A stretch of DNA of 10,712 nt from DATDAH01 sp036525535 (GTDB lineage: Bacteria; Actinomycetota; Acidimicrobiia; Acidimicrobiales; DATDAH01), in the NCBI GenBank assembly GCA_036525535.1, contig DATDAH010000136.1, forward strand, positions 1-10,712, given 5' to 3'. The position numbers and the translations under genes were made by a program. The notes under the pieces were generated by a model. The model was not told the origin of the DNA. It saw only the letters and a list, made by a program, of their open reading frames with translations, and did not search any database. Below, one piece after another: positions 1-6,283 of this stretch (within the stretch, counting starts at the first letter, position 1; every line of letters begins with the position of its first letter).

Positions 1-552
1 AGTCGCCAGACCCTCGACGATCTGCGCTGCACCCTCGACGTCCTGCGGGAAGGCGACGACGCGGCGCCGCTGGCGCCGACGCCCGGCCTGTCGGCGCTGC
101 CGGTCCTCATCGACTCTGTTGTCGAAGCCGGGGTGCCCGTGACGTTGGTGCTCGAGGGCAACACGGGCGCCGTGCCCGAAGCCGTCGCCGGGGCGGCCTA
201 CCGGATCGTCCAGGAATCGCTGACCAATGTCATGCGCCACGCCGGGCCGGCCCAGGTCGAGGTCGCCGTGACCCGTCTTGCCGATGGCCTCGACGTCTCC
301 GTGGAGGACGACGGTCGAGGCGCCTCCGCGGCCCCCGGGCCGGCTGGCCATGGACTGGCCGGCATGCGGGAGCGGGCGCTCGCTTTCGGCGGGAGGTTCA
401 CCGCGGGGCCGAGGCCGGGCGGCGGCTTTGCCGTGCGGGCCTGGCTCCCGGTCGTCCTCGAGCCCGAGGACCCGAGTGCGGACTCGCCGCCCGGTCGGCC
501 CGACGAAGCGTCGATCCCTCATCCGGCGGGTGCCGGCGGGATCAGCCCGTGA
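1..552 (+). CDS. Sensor histidine kinase of the NarL/DesK (HisKA_3) type, C-terminal part; 5' end outside the window
   Basis: The reading frame is open from base 1 to TGA 550-552, giving 183 residues of a truncated protein. The first residues (SRQTLDDLRCTLDVLRE) resemble the end of the HisKA_3 dimerisation helix, so the phospho-acceptor histidine lies upstream of the window. The HATPase_c domain follows: an N box at 211-243 (QESLTNVMRHA), a G1 box at 304-321 (EDDGRG) and a G2-like GHGLAGMRERA from 346. It then reads FGGRFTAGPRPGGGFAVRAWLP, the usual C-terminal strand of this class, and ends in a Pro-rich tail of about 35 residues. Such kinases autophosphorylate on His and pass the phosphate to a LuxR-type regulator, here the next gene, whose GTG start overlaps this stop by four bases. 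Sensor region and signal are unknown because they are outside the window. Confidence 0.95.
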   Translation, partial: SRQTLDDLRCTLDVLREGDDAAPLAPTPGLSALPVLIDSVVEAGVPVTLVLEGNTGAVPEAVAGAAYRIVQESLTNVMRHAGPAQVEVAVTRLADGLDVSVEDDGRGASAAPGPAGHGLAGMRERALAFGGRFTAGPRPGGGFAVRAWLPVVLEPEDPSADSPPGRPDEASIPHPAGAGGISP

Positions 553-1220
553 TCCGCGTCGCGGTGGCCGACGACCAGGCACTGGTGCGGGCCGGCCTCC
601 GGGTCCTGATCGACGCCGAGCCCGAGGTCGAAGTGGTGGGCGAGGCCGAGGATGGTGAGGCTGCGGTGGCCCTGGTGGCCGAGACGCGGCCCGACGTGGT
701 CCTCATGGACATCCGGATGCCGAAGCTCGACGGCCTGGCCGCCACCCGCCGGATCGTTTCCGACCCCACCCTCGACGGGGTCCGGGTCCTGATCCTGACC
801 ACCTTCGAGCTCGACGAATACGTCTTCGAGGCCCTGCGGTCGGGGGCCAGCGGCTTCCTGGTCAAGGACACCGAACCGGTCGAGCTGCTGCGGGCGATCC
901 GGGTCGTGGCCGACGGGGAGTCCCTTCTGTCGCCCGGCGTCACACGGCGCCTCATCGGCGAGTTCGTGGCCCAGCCCCAGGGCCGCACCTTCGCCGCCGA
1001 CGCCCTGGAGCCGCTCACCGACCGGGAGCGGGAGGTCGTGGCCCAGGTCGCCGCCGGCCTGAGCAACGACGAGATCGCCGCGGAGCTCTACATCAGCCCG
1101 GCCACCGCCCGCACCCACGTGAGCCGGGCCATGGTCAAGCTCCACGCCCGCGACCGGGCTCAGCTCGTCGTCCTGGCCTACGAGTCCGGCCTCGTCGCCC
1201 CCGGCCAAGGCCGGGTGTGA
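549..1220 (+). CDS. NarL/LuxR-family two-component response regulator
   Basis: The protein has 223 residues, the normal length for the family. An N-terminal receiver domain (about 1-120) shows the acidic pair D8-D9, the phospho-acceptor D54 in VVLMDIRMP, the switch T84/T85 in LILTTF and the conserved K106 in FLVKD. A C-terminal GerE/LuxR helix-turn-helix starts around residue 154 (LTDREREVVAQVAAG), with recognition-helix residues 172-195 (SNDEIAAELYISPATARTHVS). The start is GTG 549 because it overlaps the kinase stop as GTGA and the receiver fold begins directly at MIRVAVADDQ. Kinase and regulator are surely co-translated. The regulator probably controls the ABC transporter downstream and perhaps its own operon; that is inferred from adjacency and the dyad at 1225-1250. 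Confidence 0.97.
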   Translation: MIRVAVADDQALVRAGLRVLIDAEPEVEVVGEAEDGEAAVALVAETRPDVVLMDIRMPKLDGLAATRRIVSDPTLDGVRVLILTTFELDEYVFEALRSGASGFLVKDTEPVELLRAIRVVADGESLLSPGVTRRLIGEFVAQPQGRTFAADALEPLTDREREVVAQVAAGLSNDEIAAELYISPATARTHVSRAMVKLHARDRAQLVVLAYESGLVAPGQGRV

Positions 1221-1224
1221 CCTC

Positions 1225-1250
1225 CGGCCTACGTCTCGGGACGTAGGCCG
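1225..1250 (+). promoter_or_regulatory. Perfect 11-bp dyad with 4-base loop; candidate operator or terminator
   Basis: The left arm CGGCCTACGTC (1225-1235) is the exact reverse complement of the right arm at 1240-1250, with TCGG between them. It begins four bases after the response regulator stop. No T-run follows, so as an intrinsic terminator it would be the U-less type. The symmetric core CTACGTC/GACGTAG is also what a dimeric LuxR-type regulator could bind. A TAnnnT hexamer begins on the next base. Operator and terminator roles are both open; the dyad itself is certain. Confidence 0.6.
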
Positions 1251-1256
1251 TACCGT
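1251..1256 (+). promoter_or_regulatory. Possible -10 element (TACCGT) for the ABC transporter genes
   Basis: TACCGT fits the actinobacterial TAnnnT -10 pattern and touches the right edge of the 1225-1250 dyad. The -35 region would therefore lie inside the dyad, an arrangement expected for activator- or repressor-controlled promoters. The 5' leader to ATG 1318 would be about 55 bases. No clear -35 hexamer is visible, so this is a weak call. Confidence 0.3.
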
Positions 1257-1317
1257 CCACAGCGCAGCCGGAAGAAGCGCCTGCAGGGGGACGACGGAGA
1301 CGGCCCTGACCCCGAAG

Positions 1318-2091
1318 ATGGCCCCCATGCAGAGCGCCACTCTCACCGCACCCGTCCCCACCACCACCGGCATCGCCGCCCGGACCGTCCACGCCGTCAA
1401 GGTGTACGGCGCGGGTTCCACGGAGGTCCGGGCCCTGGATGACGTCAGCGTCGACATTCCCGCCGGTCGCTTCACCGCGATCATGGGCCCGTCCGGCTCC
1501 GGCAAGTCGACCCTGCTCCACGTCCTCGCCGGGTTGGACACGGTGACCGACGGGCAGGTCTTCGTCGGTGGCACCGACCTGGCCACGCTCAAGGACCGCA
1601 AGCTGACCGAGCTGCGGAGGGACCGGCTGGGCTTCGTGTTCCAGGCCTTCAACCTGGTTCCCACCCTCACCGCCGAGGAGAACATGACCCTGCCGTCGTC
1701 TCTCGGCGGCCGTGAGGTCGACGCCGAGTGGCTGGCCGAGGTCGTGCGCACCGTCGGCTTGGAAGACCGCCTCCACCATCGGCCGGCCGAGCTCTCGGGT
1801 GGCCAGCAGCAACGGGTCGCCGTGGCTCGGGCTCTGGTCAGCCGACCCGACCTGGTGATGGCCGACGAGCCGACGGGCAACCTCGACTCCCGGAGCGGGG
1901 CCGAGATCCTGGAGTTCCTGCGCCGGGCGGTGAAGGAGCTGGGTCAGACCGTGGTCATGGTCACCCACGACCCGATCGCCGCCGGCTACGCCGACCAGGC
2001 CCTCTTCCTGGCCGACGGCCAGATCGTCGATCGCCTCGAGGCGCCCACCCCCGAAACCGTCCTCGACCGCCTGAAGTCCCTGGGGAGCTGA
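1318..2091 (+). CDS. ABC transporter ATP-binding protein, MacB/LolD-like subfamily
   Basis: The protein has 257 residues and a complete nucleotide-binding domain: Walker A G57-T65 (GPSGSGKST), a Q-loop in FVFQAFNLVPTLTAEEN, signature LSGGQ at 159-163, Walker B with D-E-P-T-G-N-L-D at 183-190 and the H-loop H217 in MVTHD. The NLVPTLTAEEN segment and the TGNLDS string are typical of the subfamily that powers FtsX/MacB/LolCDE permeases. It would dimerise on the cytoplasmic face and drive the permease encoded next, whose start lies six bases past this stop. ATG 1318 is used here, but ATG 1327 in frame is equally possible. The first ~22 residues precede the conserved fold and are Thr/Ala/Pro-rich, and neither start has a strong Shine-Dalgarno sequence. 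Confidence 0.96.
   Translation: MAPMQSATLTAPVPTTTGIAARTVHAVKVYGAGSTEVRALDDVSVDIPAGRFTAIMGPSGSGKSTLLHVLAGLDTVTDGQVFVGGTDLATLKDRKLTELRRDRLGFVFQAFNLVPTLTAEENMTLPSSLGGREVDAEWLAEVVRTVGLEDRLHHRPAELSGGQQQRVAVARALVSRPDLVMADEPTGNLDSRSGAEILEFLRRAVKELGQTVVMVTHDPIAAGYADQALFLADGQIVDRLEAPTPETVLDRLKSLGS
2082..2087 (+). promoter_or_regulatory. Ribosome binding site for the FtsX/MacB permease
   Basis: GGGGAG lies ten bases before ATG 2098, inside the last codons of the ATPase gene. It supports ATG 2098 as the permease start and translation of both subunits from one message. Confidence 0.6.
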
Positions 2092-2097
2092 CGAACG

Positions 2098-4638
2098 ATG
2101 TTGAAGCTGACTCTCCGCAACCTGCGCGCCCACAAGCGGCGCCTCATCGGCACGTCGCTGGCCGTGTGCCTCGGCGTGGCCTTCCTGGCCGGCACGTTCG
2201 TGCTCGGCGACACGATGGCGGCCAACTTCGACCGCCTCTTCACGTCGTCGATCGGCCAGACCGATGCCATTGTCCGCAACAGCAACCAGGTCGGCGGTGA
2301 CGTCGAGACCGCCCAAGCCCTCGTCCCCCAAGAGGTGGTCGACGAGGTCGCCACCGTCGACGGGGTGGCCGCCAGCGTCGAGCAGATCGAGGGCTTCGGC
2401 CAGCTCAACGACGCCGACGGTGAGAAGCTCGGTGGCTTCGGGCCGCCGACCGTCGCCGGCAACTGGATCGACGACGTCGACCTCAACCCCTGGCGCCTGG
2501 TCGAGGGCCGGGCTCCCGAGGGCCTCGACGAGGTCGTCATCAACCGGGGCGCGGCCGAGGACGGCCACCTCGGCGTCGGGGATCACACGACCGTCGAGAC
2601 CCCCACGCCCGTGGCCGTCGAGATCGTCGGCATCGCCACCTTCGGCGACGAGGACGGACTCGGGCCGAGCACCTTCACGGCCTTCAGCCTGGAGGGCGCC
2701 CGCGAGCACGTGCTCGGCGGCCGTCCCGGCGCCACCAGCGTCCTGGTCGACGCCGCCGACGGCATCTCGGCCGAGGAGCTGGCCTCGAGCCTGTCCGCCG
2801 ACCTCGGTGACGGGGTGGAGGTGCTGACCGGCGATCAGCTGGTCGACGAGCAGAACGAGTCCATCAACAGCGACTTCCTGGGCTTCCTGCGCACGTTCCT
2901 GGGCGCCTTCGGCGGGGTCGCCCTGCTGGTGGCCGCCTTCAGCATCAACAACACCTTCTCGATCATCATCGCCCAGCGGAAGCGGGACTCGGCCCTGCTC
3001 CGGGCCGTCGGCGCCTCCCGCCGTCAGGTCCTGGGCTCGATGGTCCTGGAGACGTTCCTGGTCGGGGTGATCGCCTCCCTGCTGGGGACGGTGGCCGGCG
3101 TCGGGATCGCCCTCGGCCTGAAGGCGATGTTCGCCGCTTTCGGCTTCGCCCTCCCCGCCGGCGGGTTGACGCTGAGCGCCTCGTCGCTGATCATCGCCCC
3201 GCTGGTCGGGCTCGTAATCACCCTCGTTGCCGGCATCGGACCGGCCGTCCGGGGGAGTCGGGTGCCGCCGCTGGCCGCGCTCCGAGACGTGGCCGTCGAC
3301 CGCACGGGCGCCTCCCGGCCCCGTCTGGTCGTGGGCACGCTGCTCACCCTCGTCGGCGTCGGCACCGTCGTGGCCTCGGCCCTGTCCGGGAGCGGGGGCC
3401 TGCCCCGAGCGGGCCTCGGGGCCCTGCTGGTCGTGGCCGGGGCGGTGACCCTGGGCCCGCTCGTGGCCTCACCGGTCAGCAACCTGCTCGGCCGCCCGGT
3501 CGCCCGCACCCGGGGCATCCCCGGTGCGCTGGCCCGGCGCAACGCCATGCGCAACCCGCGGCGCACGTCGTCGACCGCGGCCGCCCTGCTGGTCGGGGTC
3601 GGCGTGGTGACCCTGTTCACGGTCTTCGCCGCCTCGCTCAAGTCCTCGATCGACGACAGCGTCTCGCAGTCCTTCGGCGGTGACCTGGTCATCGCCTCCA
3701 GCGGCTTCGGCGGCGGGGGGCTCAGCCCGGAGCTGGCCGGCGCCATCGGCGAGGTCCCGGAGGTCGAGCGGACTGTCGGCATGGGCTACGGCGAGATCCG
3801 CATCGGCGACAGCAACCACGGCGTGACCGTGGCCAATCCCGCCGACCTCGAGGGCGTCCTCGACATCGGCCCGGACCAGGGCGACCTGGCCGGCGTTCAG
3901 GGTGACCAGATCGCCCTCAGCACCAAGTTCGCCGAGGATCACGACTGGACGGTCGGCGACACCATCCCTGCCACCTTCCAGGACGGCGAGGAGGTCGACC
4001 TGACGCTGGGCGCCACCTACGAGGACGCCGAGCTGGTCGGGGACCTGACCGTGCCCCGGGACCTCTGGACCGAGCACTCGATCCAGGCCGTCGACACCGT
4101 CGTGCTGGTGGCCCTGGCCGACGGCATCTCGGTGGCCGACGGGGAGGTGGCGGTGCAGGCCGTGGCCGACGACTTCGGCAAGCCCGAGGTCCAGGATCGG
4201 CAGGAGTACATCGACACGGCCACCGCCGGCGTCGACGGGATGCTCACGCTGATCTACGTGATGCTGGCCCTGGCCATCATCATCGCCCTCATGGGCATCG
4301 CCAACGCCCTGTCGCTGGCGATCCACGAGCGGACCCGGGAGCTCGGCCTGCTCCGGGCGGTCGGCACGACACGACGCCAGATGCGCTCGATGGTGCGCTG
4401 GGAGTCGGTGCTGGTCGCCTCGTTCGGGGCGGTCGGCGGGATCCTGGTCGGCAGCTTCCTGGGCTGGGCCCTGGTCAAGGCCGCCGATGCGGACGGCTTC
4501 ATCAGCGCCTTCTCGGTCCCGGTCGGCTCGCTGGTGGTGGTGCTGTTGGTCGGCGCCCTCGCCGGCGCCCTCGCCGCCATCCGTCCCGCTCGGAGGGCGG
4601 CGAAGCTCGACGTCCTCGACGCCATCGCCACCAGCTAG
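2098..4638 (+). CDS. ABC transporter permease with two MacB_PCD/FtsX modules
   Basis: The protein has 846 residues. The first module has one N-terminal membrane helix (about 15-38, preceded by basic KRR), an extracytoplasmic domain of about 220 residues resembling MacB_PCD, then an FtsX domain with helices near 258-290, 316-342 and 364-385. Two linking helices follow near 411-456. The second module repeats the plan: a helix near 491-511, an extracytoplasmic domain (about 515-710), and FtsX helices near 715-742, 770-792 and 810-828. About ten membrane helices in total. Both FtsX domains carry the coupling motif (LLRAVGASRRQV and LLRAVGTTRRQM) expected to contact the ATPase. Transporters of this type do mechanical work on envelope substrates or export peptides and lipids; the substrate is unknown. 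No MacA-type adaptor or outer-membrane partner is encoded here, consistent with a monoderm actinobacterium. Confidence 0.95.
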   Translation: MLKLTLRNLRAHKRRLIGTSLAVCLGVAFLAGTFVLGDTMAANFDRLFTSSIGQTDAIVRNSNQVGGDVETAQALVPQEVVDEVATVDGVAASVEQIEGFGQLNDADGEKLGGFGPPTVAGNWIDDVDLNPWRLVEGRAPEGLDEVVINRGAAEDGHLGVGDHTTVETPTPVAVEIVGIATFGDEDGLGPSTFTAFSLEGAREHVLGGRPGATSVLVDAADGISAEELASSLSADLGDGVEVLTGDQLVDEQNESINSDFLGFLRTFLGAFGGVALLVAAFSINNTFSIIIAQRKRDSALLRAVGASRRQVLGSMVLETFLVGVIASLLGTVAGVGIALGLKAMFAAFGFALPAGGLTLSASSLIIAPLVGLVITLVAGIGPAVRGSRVPPLAALRDVAVDRTGASRPRLVVGTLLTLVGVGTVVASALSGSGGLPRAGLGALLVVAGAVTLGPLVASPVSNLLGRPVARTRGIPGALARRNAMRNPRRTSSTAAALLVGVGVVTLFTVFAASLKSSIDDSVSQSFGGDLVIASSGFGGGGLSPELAGAIGEVPEVERTVGMGYGEIRIGDSNHGVTVANPADLEGVLDIGPDQGDLAGVQGDQIALSTKFAEDHDWTVGDTIPATFQDGEEVDLTLGATYEDAELVGDLTVPRDLWTEHSIQAVDTVVLVALADGISVADGEVAVQAVADDFGKPEVQDRQEYIDTATAGVDGMLTLIYVMLALAIIIALMGIANALSLAIHERTRELGLLRAVGTTRRQMRSMVRWESVLVASFGAVGGILVGSFLGWALVKAADADGFISAFSVPVGSLVVVLLVGALAGALAAIRPARRAAKLDVLDAIATS

Positions 4639-4648
4639 TTCCCCTCAC

Positions 4649-4684
4649 CCGGAGGGTCGTGTCGTCAGGGGCACGACCCTCCGG
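4649..4684 (+). terminator. Strong hairpin downstream of the ABC permease, likely U-less terminator
   Basis: CCGGAGGGTCGTG at 4649-4661 is perfectly complementary to 4672-4684, giving a 13-bp stem with a 10-base loop, starting ten bases after the permease stop. There is no T-run. Such hairpins commonly follow operons in high-GC actinobacteria. It is placed to end the + strand operon before the convergent - strand genes. Confidence 0.7.
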
Positions 4685-4909
4685 CCGTGCCTGCCGATCG
4701 TCCGGACCTCGATTGCACCGACATCAACGGCCCTGAGACGGCATCGGCTGCGAAGGTCCGTAGGCCAGTCCACTCAACGTCGTCGGGCTGGACGAACCGA
4801 GAGCAGAGATGGGGGCGTGGGTCGGGCTGCCGGCCGTCGGGGGCGTGCCTTCCGGCGGAGTCCGACCGAATGTCACGGGCCGTGATCATTTCGACCGGTT
4901 CGGCCGTTC

Positions 4910-4965
4910 GATTCGGTTCTGGCGCCTAATTGGGGTGCTATAGCCGCCGAATCAGGCGCCAGAAC
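4910..4965. repeat. Two interleaved inverted repeats (order A-B-A'-B')
   Basis: Arm A, GATTCGG at 4910-4916, is the exact reverse complement of 4947-4953. Arm B, GTTCTGGCGCCT at 4916-4927, is the exact reverse complement of 4954-4965, giving 12 bp. The two pairs interleave rather than nest. A small palindrome, GCTATAGC, sits between them at 4937-4944. With the arms directly adjacent, both helices can hardly form at once in a single molecule, so they are alternative folds; the B hairpin, with a 26-base loop, is the stronger. It may act as a bidirectional terminator between convergent genes, a protein-binding dyad, or the remnant of a small element. Only the symmetry is directly seen. Confidence 0.6.
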
Positions 4966-5071
4966 GAGCGAGGTCCGAAATCCGGCCACGGTGGGTGACA
5001 ATCGGTGGCTGGCGTGTCCCCGACGGCCAGCAGCCGGTCCCCTCTCCCGACGGGCGGTCTCCGTCCGGCGG

Positions 5072-6283
5072 TCACGCGGCGGCGAGTTGCGCGCCGGCCG
5101 TGCCCATGAGGTCGAGGAAGTTGTCGCAGTAGAAGGCCTGGCGGACGGTGTCGTCCACGTCGCCCAGTGACGCCTCGAAGCGCTCGAGGGGCTTGCGGCC
5201 ACCCTCCACGTGGGGGTAGTCGGAGGAGAAGAGGCAGACCTCGGGGCCGCTGTTGGCGATGATCCAGCCCACGTCCTCGGTGGGGTAGGGCGTGAAGCGG
5301 ACCTGGCGGCGGACGTACTCGGTGGGGCGCAGGCTGAGGGCCTGCAGGCGCTCCTCGTGGCGGTGGAAGGCGTCGTAGGCCGACTCCATCTGGCGCAGCC
5401 ACGACGGCACCCAGATGGCGCCCTGCTCGATGACGCCGAAGCGGAGGTCCGGGAACCGCTCCAGCACGCCGTCGAAGATCATCGTGGCCAGCGTCTGCAT
5501 GGGTGGGTGGGGGATGCCCATGTAGTCGACCGAGCGGAAGTTCTCCTCCCCGCCGTGGAAGTCGGGCGGTATCGGCAGGCCGTTCTTGAAGTAGTTGCCG
5601 TCGATCAGGTCGCCCGTTCCGCCGACGTGGAACACGACCGGGATGCCCGCATCCTGGGCCTTCGCCCACACCGGGTCGAGACCGACGTGGCTCGGGGAGT
5701 GCCCGGGCGGGCAACCCGAGGCGATGAGCAGCGCCGCCGCGCCCTGGGTCAGCGCCTCGTCGACCAGGCCGGGCGCGGCGTCGATGTCGAACAGCGGCAC
5801 GTAACAGGTGGGCAGGAGGCGGTCGTCGCCGGCGCAGAACTCGACCATGCCCCGGTTGTGGGCCCGGGCCGCGCCGATGGCCAGCTCGCCGTCACCGCCG
5901 TGCTCCCAGTTGCGCAGCCGCCGGTTGTGGAACGTGTTGAAGACGAGTTGGCTCTGGAAGCCGAGCAGGTCGAGGGCCCGGGGCCGGTCCTCGGGCACGA
6001 ACGAGCCGGTGGCGGCGAAGTTCTTGCGGCTCATGATCTCCGCCGCCTCGTCGGCCTGGTAGGCCTCCGAGGCGTGCTTGGCGGCCAACCGGTCGAAGGC
6101 GGCGACCAGGTCCTTCAGCTGCTCCTCGGGATCGCCGGTCTGGCGCAGCTCGTTGCCGCTGCTCAGGTCGAGGGGAGCGATGCGGTCCCGGATGTCGGGA
6201 TCGGCGTGGTCCCGCAGCCAGGTCGGCGTCTCCATGATGTGGGCGTCGGCATCGTGGATCGTGCGGCCGCCGGCGTAGGGCAT
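5072..6283 (-). CDS. Amidohydrolase family 2 (ACMSD-like) metal-dependent hydrolase or decarboxylase
   Basis: The protein has 403 residues and reads as an Amidohydrolase_2 TIM barrel. Likely metal ligands are D13 and H15 in HDADAHIME, H219 in PVVFHVGG and D355 in the strand-8 motif LFSSDYPHVEGG. Where ACMSD has a further histidine on a barrel strand this protein has E286 in IEQGAIWVPSWLRQM, a form I associate with many actinobacterial relatives. The family includes decarboxylases and C-C hydrolases acting on aromatic or carboxylated intermediates, and some members (gamma-resorcylate decarboxylase) also have an acidic residue at the first ligand position. The exact reaction cannot be read here. 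No signal peptide is visible, so it is cytoplasmic. ATG 6281-6283 overlaps by one base the stop of the hydroxylase-family gene upstream, so the pair is translationally coupled. Confidence 0.9.
   Translation of the reverse strand: MPYAGGRTIHDADAHIMETPTWLRDHADPDIRDRIAPLDLSSGNELRQTGDPEEQLKDLVAAFDRLAAKHASEAYQADEAAEIMSRKNFAATGSFVPEDRPRALDLLGFQSQLVFNTFHNRRLRNWEHGGDGELAIGAARAHNRGMVEFCAGDDRLLPTCYVPLFDIDAAPGLVDEALTQGAAALLIASGCPPGHSPSHVGLDPVWAKAQDAGIPVVFHVGGTGDLIDGNYFKNGLPIPPDFHGGEENFRSVDYMGIPHPPMQTLATMIFDGVLERFPDLRFGVIEQGAIWVPSWLRQMESAYDAFHRHEERLQALSLRPTEYVRRQVRFTPYPTEDVGWIIANSGPEVCLFSSDYPHVEGGRKPLERFEASLGDVDDTVRQAFYCDNFLDLMGTAGAQLAAA

Larger units (their letters stand above)
4639..5071. other. Non-coding gap between convergent operons
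   Basis: This 433-base gap separates the permease stop from the amidohydrolase stop. It contains the terminator hairpin (4649-4684) and interleaved inverted repeats (4910-4965). Open frames cross it, including one opened by GTG 4687, but their translations match no family I recognise, lack a Shine-Dalgarno sequence and have unremarkable composition, so I call no gene. The stretch from about 4885 to 4960 is visibly less GC-rich than the surrounding genes, in line with intergenic DNA. Confidence 0.6.

Noticed and set aside
1135..2709. A 524-codon open frame antisense to the ATPase and permease genes
   Set aside because: It is the complement of well-supported genes with full motif sets; its translation is low-complexity Gly/Val/Asp/Arg-rich and matches no family, as expected from high-GC codon bias.
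4873..4885. 13-base odd palindrome (TCACGG, G, CCGTGA)
   Set aside because: Six-bp arms are too short to stand out in GC-rich DNA, and there is no promoter or gene start nearby for it to control.
4687..4929. Possible 80-residue gene in the convergent gap
   Set aside because: GTG start without a Shine-Dalgarno sequence, no recognisable domain, and it runs into the inverted repeats; terminator and intergenic DNA explain the region better.
4906..4929. tRNA 3'-end-like sequence: GTTCGATTC resembles a T-arm and is followed by CTGGCGC, as at an integration site
   Set aside because: No partner for the acceptor strand, no D- or anticodon arm upstream, no CCA, and the T-stem needs two G-U pairs; no integrase gene is near. 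Probably coincidence within the dyads.
4937..4948. GGCGGCTATAGC on the - strand, resembling a tRNA 5' end
   Set aside because: The following bases do not continue into a D-loop (no TCAG...GGT pattern), and no cloverleaf can be drawn.
5049..5065. GACGG/CCGTC hairpin just past the amidohydrolase stop as a terminator
   Set aside because: The stem is only 5 bp with a 7-base loop and no T-run; not distinguishable from chance.
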